Source: Natronosporangium sp035305625
GTDB taxonomy: Bacteria; Actinomycetota; Actinomycetes; Mycobacteriales; Micromonosporaceae
Length of the DNA: 64,000 bases
Direction: 5' to 3'
Assembly (NCBI GenBank): GCA_963809545.1
Contig: CAWEKD010000006.1
Location: 62,001-126,000 of the forward strand
The notes below the pieces were generated by a model. It was not told the origin of the DNA. It did no database searches and saw only the letters and a list, made by a program, of their open reading frames with translations. Of this stretch, positions 33,375 to 41,955 are shown in pieces. Numbering within the stretch: the first letter of the stretch is position 1; the number at the start of each line of letters is the position of its first letter. A program made the position numbers and the translations under genes.

Positions 33375-36218
33375 TCAACGGCCACCGGTTTCTCGTCCCC
33401 GTTGGACACCCCGGTGGTAGGCGGACAACAATCCGCGGATCTCCTCCGGAGAGCGCCGGGTCGGGCTGCTGTCCGCCGGAGGTTTCACGCTGCCTGGAAC
33501 CAGCTGCGCCTGGGGAACCCGCTTGGGTAGGCCCGAAGCGGTGGCGCCGCCGGAGGTGGGTCGGGCCGCGGCGGCCGCCGCCCGCCAGCCGTGGTCGGCG
33601 GGGGTCTGCCACTCGACTTCGCGGCTCTGCTCGGCGTAGGCCGATTGGGTGGGGATCCGCGGCGCCGCCGTGGTGTCCTTCCTCTCCGCCTGGCTGCTGC
33701 TCGTGTCCCCGCTGCTCGTCGCGTCCTCACGCTCCAAGTTCAGCCGGCCGTGGCTGCGGAACCAGGACCGCTCCATCTGGTGGAAGATCGGTAGCTCCAC
33801 GGTGGCCTCTGGCGTCGAGGACGGGCTCGCCCCACCCGATGCCCCGGCGAGGGGCCCGCCGCTGGCCCAGCTCGAGGAGCCGGCCGCGGGCGTTCCCGGG
33901 GCGCCCGTGGCGCCGGTGGTACCGGTGGCGCCGGCGCCGGGGGAACCGGTCGACTCCTGACCCGGCGTCGCCGGCCCGGTCAGCTCGTACAGCGGCCGGC
34001 CGGCCACCGGCAGGTCGAAGTGGTTGACCTCGGTGGGGGCGTCCGCGCTGACCGACTGGTGGCTGTCCATCCGCTCCGGTTCCGGGGTGCGCTCCTCCCG
34101 CCAACCCCGCCGGGCGGCGTGGTGGGCGACCCCTGGGGAGCGGCGCGGTAGCTGGGTACCGAGGTGGCGGGACGGCAGCGGCGGCGCGGCCGGCAGCTGG
34201 GCCACCGGCAGCGGCGACTGCGGTGCCACCGCCTCCAGGCTGCGCATCCGCGACCGGGGCAGGATCAGCACGCCGCGCGGCAGCGCCACGTACGCGATGG
34301 TGCCGTAGTTGGGGTCGCACCGCAGCTCGACCCGGACCTGGTGCCGGTGGGCCAACCGCGCTACCACCGCCAGCCCCATCTTCCGGAAGGTGGTCACCTC
34401 CAGGGCCGGGGGAGCGGCCAGGAAGGCGTTGAGCCGGTTGACCTGCTCCTGCGGCATCCCCACGCCCCGGTCCTCGATCTGGATGATGACCTGGTCACCC
34501 AGCCGCCGCGCCTCGCAGACCACCGCGGAGTCCGGCGGGGAGAACCGGGTGGCGTTGTCGAACAGCTCGGCCACCAGCCGGACGATGTCGTTGACCGCGT
34601 GGGCGACCACCGACACGTCGCTGTCGACGGTGCCGAATTCGATCCGGGCGTAGTGCTCCACCTCCGACTGAGCGGCCCGGAGCACGTCGGCGACCAGGGC
34701 GTCCTCGGTCCGGGGCGGGCTGCTGTCGGCGCCGGCCAGCACCAGCAGGTTCTCGTCGTTGCGGCGCATTCGGGTGGCCAGGTTGTCCAGGACGAACATC
34801 TTGGCCAGCCGCTTGGGGTCTTCCTCGTTCCGCTCGATCTCGTCGAGCTGGCTGATCATCCGGTCCACCAGGGACTGACTGCGCCGCGCCAGGTTGAGGA
34901 ACATCGCCGACACGCTGGTCCGCAGAGCGGCCTGCTCGGCGGCGACCCGGACCGCGGCCCGGTGAACCACGTTGAACGCCTGGGCCACCTGGCCAATCTC
35001 GTCCCGGCTGCGCAGCTGGATCGGCTCGCGTACCTCCGCGGCCAGCTGTTCCGGAGTGTTCTCACCCAGCGTGCGGGGGTCGCTGAGACGGGCCACGGTC
35101 TCCGGTAGCTCCCGCTCCGCCACCGCCAGGGCGCTCTCCCGCAGCTGGGTGAGCGAGCGGGCCAGCATCCGCGCCAGCAGCAGCGCCACCGCTACCGCCA
35201 CCAGCAGCACCACCAGCACCGCCACCGACTCGATCAGCACCTGCCGGACCACCGCCTGGTGCAGGTCGGTGGCGAGGGCGACCTGCTCGGCGTGCAGGTC
35301 CCGCTCCGCGATCCGCATCAGGTTCACGGTGGCCCCCAGGGCGGCCACGACCCGCTGCGGGTCCACCTTGGCGCTCTGCCCGACGAGGCGGACGACGTCG
35401 TTGGCGGCCTGCTCGGCCAGCACCACCGCGCCACCGGCGAGCAGCGAGTTGACGGTGTCCTGCTGGGACGGGCTGGCGACCCGGGAGAAGGCCAGCAGCG
35501 ACTCCTGCACCCCGGTCTGCGTGGCGAGGAAGGCCACGACCTGCTCGTCGCCGTTGCCCCTTTCGTGCAGGGCCAGGAACGCCTCGGCCTGGGCCTCCGC
35601 CATCTGGATCTTCGCTCGGGACAGCGACGCGACCGCACGGACCGACTCGGCCAGGTCGGTGTCACCCGCCACCTGCCCGACCGATTCCTGGTAGGCCAGC
35701 AGGTCCTCGACGATGACCCCGTAACGGAGCACCGCCGCGGAGACGGTCACATCCTGCTCACCGAGGATCTCCTGCCGGATCGTGCCGAGGCTGTCCAGCT
35801 GCCGGTCGATCCGGGCCAGCTGGTCGGCTACCAGGGCCGGTACGTCCCCGAGGTCGGAGCGGGCCTGGATGTACGCCTCCACCGCCTGGTCGGTGCGGCT
35901 CGCTTGGGCGTTGTAGCCGCTGGAGTCCTCTCGGTAGCCGCCGAGCAGCCATACGGCCTCCATCCGTTCGGCGTGCAGTTCGTGGGCCACCGCCGACGCC
36001 TCGGCCGACACCTCGGTCAGGGAGCGGAGCAGGTTGGCAGCCAGCGCCCGCTGGCCACTGTCCACCAGCCGGAGTCCGGCCAGGACGATCACCGCGACCA
36101 AGGGGATGACCAGGATGAGACCCAGCTTCGAGCGGATCTTCGCGTCGCGCAGACCCGACCTGAACAGACCCCGGACAACTGGCGTGTCGGTGTCTGAAGC
36201 CGGGGACTTTTCAGTCAA
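33375..36218 (-). CDS. cvnA: Conservon sensor histidine kinase-like protein CvnA
   Basis: The protein of 947 residues has two membrane helices (about 33-50 and 325-350). They flank an extracytoplasmic nitrate/nitrite-sensing-like four-helix region (about 60-315). HAMP-like and coiled parts follow (350-430), then a HATPase_c domain with the N-box LFDNATRFSPP near residue 552 and GVGMPQEQV near 590. The H-box of classical kinases is not obvious. A long disordered Pro/Gly/Ser-rich tail (about 690-947) follows. Start ATG at 36218. It heads the cvnA-B-C-D operon; no cytochrome P450 is attached, unlike some Streptomyces conservons. Confidence 0.9.
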   Translation of the reverse strand: MTEKSPASDTDTPVVRGLFRSGLRDAKIRSKLGLILVIPLVAVIVLAGLRLVDSGQRALAANLLRSLTEVSAEASAVAHELHAERMEAVWLLGGYREDSSGYNAQASRTDQAVEAYIQARSDLGDVPALVADQLARIDRQLDSLGTIRQEILGEQDVTVSAAVLRYGVIVEDLLAYQESVGQVAGDTDLAESVRAVASLSRAKIQMAEAQAEAFLALHERGNGDEQVVAFLATQTGVQESLLAFSRVASPSQQDTVNSLLAGGAVVLAEQAANDVVRLVGQSAKVDPQRVVAALGATVNLMRIAERDLHAEQVALATDLHQAVVRQVLIESVAVLVVLLVAVAVALLLARMLARSLTQLRESALAVAERELPETVARLSDPRTLGENTPEQLAAEVREPIQLRSRDEIGQVAQAFNVVHRAAVRVAAEQAALRTSVSAMFLNLARRSQSLVDRMISQLDEIERNEEDPKRLAKMFVLDNLATRMRRNDENLLVLAGADSSPPRTEDALVADVLRAAQSEVEHYARIEFGTVDSDVSVVAHAVNDIVRLVAELFDNATRFSPPDSAVVCEARRLGDQVIIQIEDRGVGMPQEQVNRLNAFLAAPPALEVTTFRKMGLAVVARLAHRHQVRVELRCDPNYGTIAYVALPRGVLILPRSRMRSLEAVAPQSPLPVAQLPAAPPLPSRHLGTQLPRRSPGVAHHAARRGWREERTPEPERMDSHQSVSADAPTEVNHFDLPVAGRPLYELTGPATPGQESTGSPGAGATGTTGATGAPGTPAAGSSSWASGGPLAGASGGASPSSTPEATVELPIFHQMERSWFRSHGRLNLEREDATSSGDTSSSQAERKDTTAAPRIPTQSAYAEQSREVEWQTPADHGWRAAAAAARPTSGGATASGLPKRVPQAQLVPGSVKPPADSSPTRRSPEEIRGLLSAYHRGVQRGRETGGR

Positions 36219-36680
36219 GGCGCGCCTCCGTCGTCGTGCTCAGGAATGCAGGAAACATGCCCATGTCGCAGCTATGCCGGATCCGGGCACGACGGGGATT
36301 CCATCACAGCCGGCATGCGGAGGAAAGTCGTGTACCCGCTTCCAGGTGCACGAACACCGTGGACACCGTCGTCAGCCTCCAGAGTGGTACGTGAGTAACC
36401 GCTGGTTGACCAGCATGTACGTGCAGGACGGTGGAGTTTGGTGACCGAGGCGATGCGCATGATCACTTATGGTGATCATGCGTTTAAACCCTTTGTGGGG
36501 GAGATCACATTCCGGCGATCGGCTGCTGGCTGACCAATATGGGCGAATCGTCGGTAATGCCGGGGTGGGTGGCCTGGATTTCCGCGGGCGGGGTTTGGCA
36601 AGGTGGACCCGCCCCGCGCGGGTACGGTGTCTGCGCATGTCCGCGCAAAGAGGTCCGCGCGAGAATCTCATGGAGGAAGG
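36219..36680. other. Divergent intergenic region, cvnA / binding-protein gene
   Basis: About 460 bases without a credible gene. The region separates the leftward conservon operon from a rightward lipoprotein gene. It holds a perfect 11-bp inverted repeat at 36456-36482 and two AT-richer patches (36470-36500 and 36520-36550) that could be promoters. I see no RNA gene here. Confidence 0.5.
36456..36482. promoter_or_regulatory. 11-bp perfect inverted repeat (operator-like)
   Basis: CGCATGATCAC at 36456-36466 and GTGATCATGCG at 36472-36482 are exact reverse complements with spacer TTATG. It lies 198 bases before the TTG start of the binding protein and 238 bases before cvnA. A dimeric regulator site is the simplest reading. 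Confidence 0.5.
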
Positions 36681-37922
36681 TTGCGTACGAGCAGGAAAGC
36701 ACCGGCAGGTGCGGCGGTCCGGATCGGCGCGGTGGTCGGCGTTCTCGCCACCCTGCTGGCCACCGGTTGTGGGGTGGTCGGCGGCGAGGCCCCGCGGGAA
36801 ACCGTGGTGATCGCGGCGGACCTGGAGCTCACCGGGGAGGGTTCGGAGCTCGGCGCGGTCTACCGGAACGCACTGGAACTGCGGGTGGAGCAGATCAACC
36901 AGCAAGGGCTGCTGGGGAACCGGGAGCTGGAGCTGCGGATCCTGGACAACCGCTCCGACAGCGCCACCGCTGCCCAGAACATCGCGTCGCTGGCGGCGGA
37001 TCCGACGGTGACCGCCATCATCACCGGCGCCTGCGCCGAATGCCTCCTGGCGGCGGTGGACACCATCAACAACGTCGGGGTGCCGACGATCGCGCTAGCC
37101 GCGGCCACCGCGGTGGCCGACCCGGTGGAGGAGCGCCAGTACGTGTTCAAGGTCGGGCCGAACGCCAAGGACGTGGCGACCGCGCTGGCCCGGGAGCTGG
37201 ACGCCGCCGGCGCGGAGGCGGTGGCGGTGGTGGCGGCGGACGACACCTACGGCCAGGAAGGAGTGGCCGAGCTGGCCGCGGCGCTGTCCCGGTTCGACGT
37301 GGAGCTGGCCCACGAGGAGACGCTCGGGGCCGGGACGGACTCCCTGCGGGAGGCCGCCAATCGGATCCTGTCCTGGCGACCGGAGCCGCAGGTGGACGAG
37401 TTCGGGTTCCCGATCCCGGTGGATAACAACGGGGTGGACGCGGTGGTGCTATGGGGCTTCGGCTCCCGCTCCGGACAGTTCGTCCAGCAACTGCGGGAGG
37501 TCGGTTACCGGGGCGACCTGTTCTTGGACATGGGCGCCGCCGACACCCTGTTCCTGCCGGAGGCGAGCGGCCAGGCGCTGGCCGGCACCACTTTGATCTT
37601 CACCGAGACGCTGGTGATCGACGAGCTGATCGCCACCTCTCCGGCCAAGGCCAACCGCAAGAACTGGTTCAACGACTACAACGCCCGGTACGGCACCTAC
37701 CACGCCTTCGCCTCGTTCGCCGCGGACGCGGTCCAGCTGGTGGCCGAGGCGGTCAACCGGGTGGGCACCGACCGGGAGCTGGTGCGGGCCGCGATCGAGA
37801 GCACCCGGTTCGACGGGTTCACCGGCCCATTGCGGATGAGCCCGCAGCACCACTCGGGGCTGATGCCCCAGGCGCTGGTCGCCCTGGTGGCCCGCGGGGA
37901 CCGCTGGCGGATGGCGGGCTGA
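36681..37922 (+). CDS. Type-1 ABC substrate-binding lipoprotein (LivK-like)
   Basis: The protein of 413 residues has a lipoprotein signal: basic RTSRK, a hydrophobic stretch and lipobox LATGC with Cys30. The mature part is a type-1 periplasmic binding fold (VVIAADLELTGEGSELGAVYRNALELRVEQIN..., ITGACAEC), similar to branched-chain amino acid or urea receptors. TTG at 36681 is chosen because GGAGGAAGG is just upstream and the signal peptide then starts cleanly; upstream frames would add an unneeded Arg-rich lead. No permease or ATPase of the Liv type is adjacent, so it may be an orphan receptor. A strong hairpin follows. Confidence 0.82.
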   Translation: MRTSRKAPAGAAVRIGAVVGVLATLLATGCGVVGGEAPRETVVIAADLELTGEGSELGAVYRNALELRVEQINQQGLLGNRELELRILDNRSDSATAAQNIASLAADPTVTAIITGACAECLLAAVDTINNVGVPTIALAAATAVADPVEERQYVFKVGPNAKDVATALARELDAAGAEAVAVVAADDTYGQEGVAELAAALSRFDVELAHEETLGAGTDSLREAANRILSWRPEPQVDEFGFPIPVDNNGVDAVVLWGFGSRSGQFVQQLREVGYRGDLFLDMGAADTLFLPEASGQALAGTTLIFTETLVIDELIATSPAKANRKNWFNDYNARYGTYHAFASFAADAVQLVAEAVNRVGTDRELVRAAIESTRFDGFTGPLRMSPQHHSGLMPQALVALVARGDRWRMAG

Positions 37923-37933
37923 TCTCCGACGAT

Positions 37934-37983
37934 GCGGGGTCTGGCCTCTCAGGCGGCCTCCCGCCTGAAAGGCCAGACCCCGC
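37934..37983. terminator. Bidirectional hairpin terminator
   Basis: A 14-bp stem (GCGGGGTCTGGCCT paired at 37970-37983) encloses an 8-bp stem (TCAGGCGG/CCGCCTGA, loop CCTC) with one unpaired base on each side. It lies 12 bases past the lipoprotein stop and 10 bases before the convergent permease stop, so it can serve both strands. Confidence 0.8.
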
Positions 37984-37992
37984 GATGACCGG

Positions 37993-38811
37993 TCAGGACG
38001 TGGTGTGTCGCACCCACGGCAACGCCAGGCGCTCCAGGAGCACCAGGGCGTAGTAGAGCGCCACGCTCAGTACGCTGACCACCAGCAGCGCGGCGAACGC
38101 CAGGGTGGTGTTACCGGTGCTGCTGACGGTGATGACCTGCCCCAGGCCGTCGCGGCCGCGGAACTCCCCGAGCACCGCCCCGACCACAGCCAGCGGCATC
38201 GCCACCTTCAGTCCGACGAAGATCTGCGGCAGGGCGTGCGGGAACCGCACCAGGATGAAGGTACGCCAGCGCGGCGCGTCCAGGGACCGCGCCAGTTCGG
38301 ACAGCTCATTCGGAGTGCTGAGCAGGCCGGTGGTGGTGGCGAGCACCACCGGGAAGAAACACATCAGGACGACCATCCCCACCCGCATCTCCAGCTCCCA
38401 GCCGAGCCAGAGCACCAGCAGCGGGGCCAACGCCACCTTGGGGACGGCGTTCAACGCCACCAGCCAGGGCGAGACCATCCGGCTCAAGGTGCGGGAGGCG
38501 GCGATCAGTGTCCCGATCAGGATCCCGCCCACAGTGGTCAGACCAAACCCCACCAGGGTCTCCACCAACGTCACCCGGGCATGGGTGGCGAGGTATTCCG
38601 GCCGGTTCCGCAGCTCCTCCAGGACGCTGCCGGGCGACGGCAGCAGGATCGACCGGATGTCGGTGAACGTGGTGGCGGCCCACCAGGCCCCCAGCACCAG
38701 CCCCAGCGTCACCAGCGGCAGCAGCACGGTGGCGCTGGTGTTCACGCCTCGCCGTAGTCGTTTGCTGACCGTGAGTGGAGTGGCTGACGGCACGGATATC
38801 CCGTGATCCAC
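37993..38811 (-). CDS. ABC permease, SsuC/TauC/ThiX-like
   Basis: The protein of 272 residues has six membrane helices and the permease EAA-type loop ELARSLDAPRWRTFILVRFPHALP near residue 175. The family imports sulfonates, taurine or pyrimidine precursors with an NMT1-like binding protein and one ATPase; these sit nearby as the upstream gene on this strand and the divergent gene at 40123. It is separated from the binding-protein gene by a 68-base gap with a strong hairpin. Confidence 0.88.
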   Translation of the reverse strand: MDHGISVPSATPLTVSKRLRRGVNTSATVLLPLVTLGLVLGAWWAATTFTDIRSILLPSPGSVLEELRNRPEYLATHARVTLVETLVGFGLTTVGGILIGTLIAASRTLSRMVSPWLVALNAVPKVALAPLLVLWLGWELEMRVGMVVLMCFFPVVLATTTGLLSTPNELSELARSLDAPRWRTFILVRFPHALPQIFVGLKVAMPLAVVGAVLGEFRGRDGLGQVITVSSTGNTTLAFAALLVVSVLSVALYYALVLLERLALPWVRHTTS

Positions 38812-38825
38812 GAAGCCTCCTCACC

Positions 38826-38870
38826 GTGACGGGGGTGCCGGCGCGTCCGCGCGTCCGACACCCCCGTCAC
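38826..38870 (-). terminator. Intercistronic hairpin between binding protein and permease genes
   Basis: GTGACGGGGGTG and CACCCCCGTCAC form a perfect 12-bp stem around a 21-base GC-rich loop that can fold further. It lies inside the leftward operon, so it probably lowers permease expression relative to the binding protein or protects the upstream mRNA end. Confidence 0.6.
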
Positions 38871-38879
38871 TCGGGTCGG

Positions 38880-39899
38880 TTACTGGTCGCTGCCGGGCAC
38901 GAGGTCGAAGCTGACCAGCTGCTCCGGGGTCAGGCCCGGTTGGATCGAACCGGCCGCCTCCAGCAGCCCGATGCTGCGGGCGACCCGGTCCCGGTCGAGC
39001 ACGCCGTACGGCTCACCGGGGTTGAGCGGACGGGCGAACGGCGCCATCAGCTCCAGTTCCCGCGCCGCCACCTCGGCGATGGCGGCCTCGTCGTACTTGG
39101 CCAGGATCTGCCCGGCCTCCTCCGGGTGGTCCAGCGCGTACTCCAGCCCGCGCATCAGGGCGGAGGTGAACCGCCGGACCAGGTCGGGGTTCTCGGTGGC
39201 GGTCTCGGTGGCGGTGTACAGCACCACGCCGTACAGGTCGGTCAGATACTCGCTGTACGGCAGCAGGATCGCCTCTTCTCCCGCGGTCGTCTCGATCAGC
39301 GGTTCACCCACCGCGAACTGGCCGATCACGTCCACCGCACCGGTGGCCAGCAGGCTGGCCAGTTCCTGCGGCGGCGCGTGCTGGATCTCCACCTTGTCCG
39401 CGTCGAACCCGGCCAGGTTGGCGTAGGTCTCGAACAGCGTCAACATGACCGACCCGTTGAAGTCGGCCAGGGTGTGTCCCGGCAGGTCGCCCGGCTCCCG
39501 GATGCCGCTGGACTCCAGCGCCATCAGCCCGGCCATGGTGTTCTGGTGGATCGCGGCCACCGCGGTGACCCCGAGGTCACTGTTCTGGTCGTGGGCGAAC
39601 ATAGCGAGGGTGATGTCCGCCACAGCAAAGTCCGCCTGGCCGCTCGTCAGGTGCGCCAGGTTCTCCGCCCCGGCCCCGGGGTTGATGGTGACGTCGATAC
39701 CGACTTCCTCGAAGTACCCCTTCTCCAGCGCCACCCAGACGTAGGAGTCCCGTCCGAAGTTGGCGAAACTGGTGAGATAGGTAACTTGATCGGTGCCGGC
39801 GTCCGAGCTGGAGCCGTTCTCGTCACCGCTGCAGGCAGCGGTGACAAGTAACGCGGCTACCGCCAGCGCCGCCGGGAGTTTCCGGGAATTGATACGCAT
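38880..39899 (-). CDS. NMT1/THI5-like substrate-binding lipoprotein
   Basis: The protein of 339 residues has a lipoprotein signal with lipobox VTAAC near residue 22 and an NMT1/SsuA-type fold (VTYLTSFANFGRDSYVWVALEKGYFEEVGIDVTINPGAG). Such receptors bind sulfonates, taurine, thiamine pyrimidine (HMP) or riboflavin. The DITLAMFA segment near residue 95 and IGQFAVGEPL near 190 line the ligand cleft. It pairs with the permease downstream and the ATPase encoded divergently 223 bases away. The ligand cannot be settled from sequence. Confidence 0.88.
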   Translation of the reverse strand: MRINSRKLPAALAVAALLVTAACSGDENGSSSDAGTDQVTYLTSFANFGRDSYVWVALEKGYFEEVGIDVTINPGAGAENLAHLTSGQADFAVADITLAMFAHDQNSDLGVTAVAAIHQNTMAGLMALESSGIREPGDLPGHTLADFNGSVMLTLFETYANLAGFDADKVEIQHAPPQELASLLATGAVDVIGQFAVGEPLIETTAGEEAILLPYSEYLTDLYGVVLYTATETATENPDLVRRFTSALMRGLEYALDHPEEAGQILAKYDEAAIAEVAARELELMAPFARPLNPGEPYGVLDRDRVARSIGLLEAAGSIQPGLTPEQLVSFDLVPGSDQ

Positions 39900-40043
39900 G
39901 CAGCGAAGCCTTCCGTCTGAACATTGAGGTTCGTTGAGGGGTGTGGCCAGCGTCCGCCCGCTGGCAGCGGCTAACAGACTACGAGATCACTCCCGTGTGC
40001 GCACCAGACACGTTTGATTACAAAACGATCACAACCGATTGAT

Positions 40044-40061
40044 GGTGTGGTTGATCACACC
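40044..40061. promoter_or_regulatory. Inverted repeat in divergent transporter promoter
   Basis: GGTGTG-GTTGAT-CACACC lies 62 bases before the ATPase start, in the shared 223-base intergenic region of the transporter. A second, smaller hairpin (CGCGGG...CCCGCG) lies close to the ATPase ribosome site. Either could be a regulator site. Confidence 0.4.
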
Positions 40062-40122
40062 GATGATTCCTGGGCGGAGTATGGTGTCGCGGGAGTGCTA
40101 CACCCGCGGGGCGGAGGTTTGG

Positions 40123-40932
40123 ATGATCCAGCTGGTCAATGTGTCACGGACCTTCCAGGGTCGGGGTGGGGCAGTGGAAGCATTGCGCTCCATTGATCTG
40201 TCCATTGAGACCGGTGAGTTCGTGGCGATCGTCGGCCGGTCTGGGTGCGGCAAGTCCACGTTGCTGCGGATCGTGGCGGGGCTGATTCCGCCCACGTCCG
40301 GGGAGGTCCGCGTGGACGGGACCCCGGTCACGCGGCCCCGGCGCGATCTGGCGATGGTGTTCCAGAAGCCGGCATTGCTGCCGTGGCGGACCGTGTTGGG
40401 CAACGTGTTGCTGCCGGTGGAGCTACTCGGTCTGCGCCGGAAGGAATACCGGGAACGGGCGATGGAGCTGCTGGAGCTGGTGGGGCTGGCCGACTTCCAC
40501 CGGCGCCACCCGTACGAGCTGTCCGGTGGGATGCAGCAGCGGGTAGCGCTCTGCCGCTCGTTGCTGGTGGAGCCGCGGGCGTTGCTGATGGACGAGCCGT
40601 TCTCGGCCTTGGACGCGCTCACCCGGGAGGAGCTGTCGGTCCAGCTGCAGAAGCTGCACATGGAGCAGTCCACCACGGTGTTGTTCGTCACGCACTCCAT
40701 CGACGAGGCGATTCTGTTGGCGGACCGGGTGGTCGTGCTCAGCTCCCGCCCCGGCCGGATCAAGCGCATCATTCCGGTGGACCTGCCGCGGCCCCGTACC
40801 CTCGGACGCACCGGTCAGCTGGACGAGATGGCGCAGCTGCGGGCTGAGCTGCACGAACTGCTGATGACCAACGACGATGACCAGCCGGTGCCGGCTGGCG
40901 CGACGGCGGGGGCGGATTCGGCCGCCGCCTGA
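40123..40932 (+). CDS. ABC transporter ATPase, SsuB/TauB/ThiZ-like
   Basis: The protein of 269 residues is a single NBD with Walker A VGRSGCGKSTLLR near residue 40, the Q-loop VFQKPALLPWRTV near 82, signature LSGGMQQR near 130 and Walker B ALLMDEPFSALD near 152. GGAGG lies before the ATG at 40123; a longer frame from 40039 crosses the promoter. It belongs with the divergent NMT1-like binding protein and the permease. The next gene follows after 28 bases and is probably in the same transcript. Confidence 0.88.
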   Translation: MIQLVNVSRTFQGRGGAVEALRSIDLSIETGEFVAIVGRSGCGKSTLLRIVAGLIPPTSGEVRVDGTPVTRPRRDLAMVFQKPALLPWRTVLGNVLLPVELLGLRRKEYRERAMELLELVGLADFHRRHPYELSGGMQQRVALCRSLLVEPRALLMDEPFSALDALTREELSVQLQKLHMEQSTTVLFVTHSIDEAILLADRVVVLSSRPGRIKRIIPVDLPRPRTLGRTGQLDEMAQLRAELHELLMTNDDDQPVPAGATAGADSAAA

Positions 40933-40960
40933 CATCCCTCTGTCTCCTGTGGAGGATCCA

Positions 40961-41905
40961 TTGCAGGTCTGCGTGTTTACCGAGCCGCATCGGGGCGCCA
41001 CCTACGACACCCAGCTCCGCTTCGCCCGCCACGTGGAGGAGTGCGGCTTCACCGGGTTCTTCCGGGCCGACCACTACCAGCAGTTCGGTGACTCCGACGG
41101 CCTGCCCGGACCGACCGACGCGTGGGTGACCCTGGCCGGGTTGGCCCGGGAGACCAGCCGGATCCGACTGGGGACGTTGGTGACCTGCGCGACCTTCCGC
41201 CTGCCCGGGCCACTGGCGATCATCGTGGCGCAGGTGGACCAGATGAGCGGCGGTCGGGTGGAGCTGGGGATCGGCGCCGGGTGGTATGAGCGGGAGCACA
41301 CGTCGTACGGGATCCCGTTCCCACCGGCGCCCGAGCGGGTGTCCCGGATGACCGAACAGCTGGCGGTGATCACCGGGCTGTGGCGTACCCCGGTGGGGCA
41401 GACCTTCAGCCACACCGGCGAGTTCTACACGCTGGTGGACGCGCCGGCGCTGCCCAAGCCGGTGCAGCAGCCCCACCCGCCGGTGATCGTGGGGGGTAAG
41501 GGGCCGCGCCGCACCCCGGAGGCGGCCGCCCGGTACGCCGACGAGTACAACGCGGTGTTCCTCGGCCCGGCGGAGGCGCGGGCACAGTTCGCCCGGGTCC
41601 GGGAGGCGTGCGAGCGGGTCGGCCGGGACACCACCGCGTGGCCGCTGCGGCTGTCGTCCGGGATCCCCCTGGCCTGTGGGCGCACCGACGCGGAGGCCCG
41701 CCGCCGGGCGGAGCGACTGCACGAGCCGGGCAGTGCCCTGCCGCCGGGGGAGGCGCCGCTGGTCGGGACCCCGGAACAGCTGGTGGAGCGGATCGGCGAG
41801 TACGCCGAGGCCGGCGCGGAGCGGGTCTACCTGCGGGTGGGAGACATGACCGACCTGGACCAGCTGGAGTTGGTCGCGGCCGAGGTGCTGCCCAAGCTGG
41901 GCTGA
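40961..41905 (+). CDS. LLM-class F420-dependent oxidoreductase
   Basis: The protein of 314 residues is a luciferase-like TIM barrel: a CVFTEPHRGATYDTQLRFARHVEECGFTGFFRADHYQ start, LGTLVTCATFRLPGPLAIIVAQVDQMSGGRVELGIGAGWYEREHTSYG near residues 65-110, and PVIVGGKGPRRTPEAAARYADEYN near 165-188, features of the F420 class. It likely does hydride transfer to an unknown substrate. TTG at 40961 is chosen with GGAGG seven bases upstream; longer frames run into the ATPase gene. Placement behind the importer ATPase hints that it acts on the imported molecule. Confidence 0.87.
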   Translation: MQVCVFTEPHRGATYDTQLRFARHVEECGFTGFFRADHYQQFGDSDGLPGPTDAWVTLAGLARETSRIRLGTLVTCATFRLPGPLAIIVAQVDQMSGGRVELGIGAGWYEREHTSYGIPFPPAPERVSRMTEQLAVITGLWRTPVGQTFSHTGEFYTLVDAPALPKPVQQPHPPVIVGGKGPRRTPEAAARYADEYNAVFLGPAEARAQFARVREACERVGRDTTAWPLRLSSGIPLACGRTDAEARRRAERLHEPGSALPPGEAPLVGTPEQLVERIGEYAEAGAERVYLRVGDMTDLDQLELVAAEVLPKLG

Positions 41906-41943
41906 CCCCAATGTGCGCGGTCGATCCGTCACTCCCGGTGGGC

Positions 41944-41949
41944 TAGCGT
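41944..41949 (+). promoter_or_regulatory. -10 element of O-methyltransferase gene (leaderless)
   Basis: TAGCGT lies six bases before the ATG at 41956. Confidence 0.4.
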
Positions 41950-41955
41950 GTGCCC

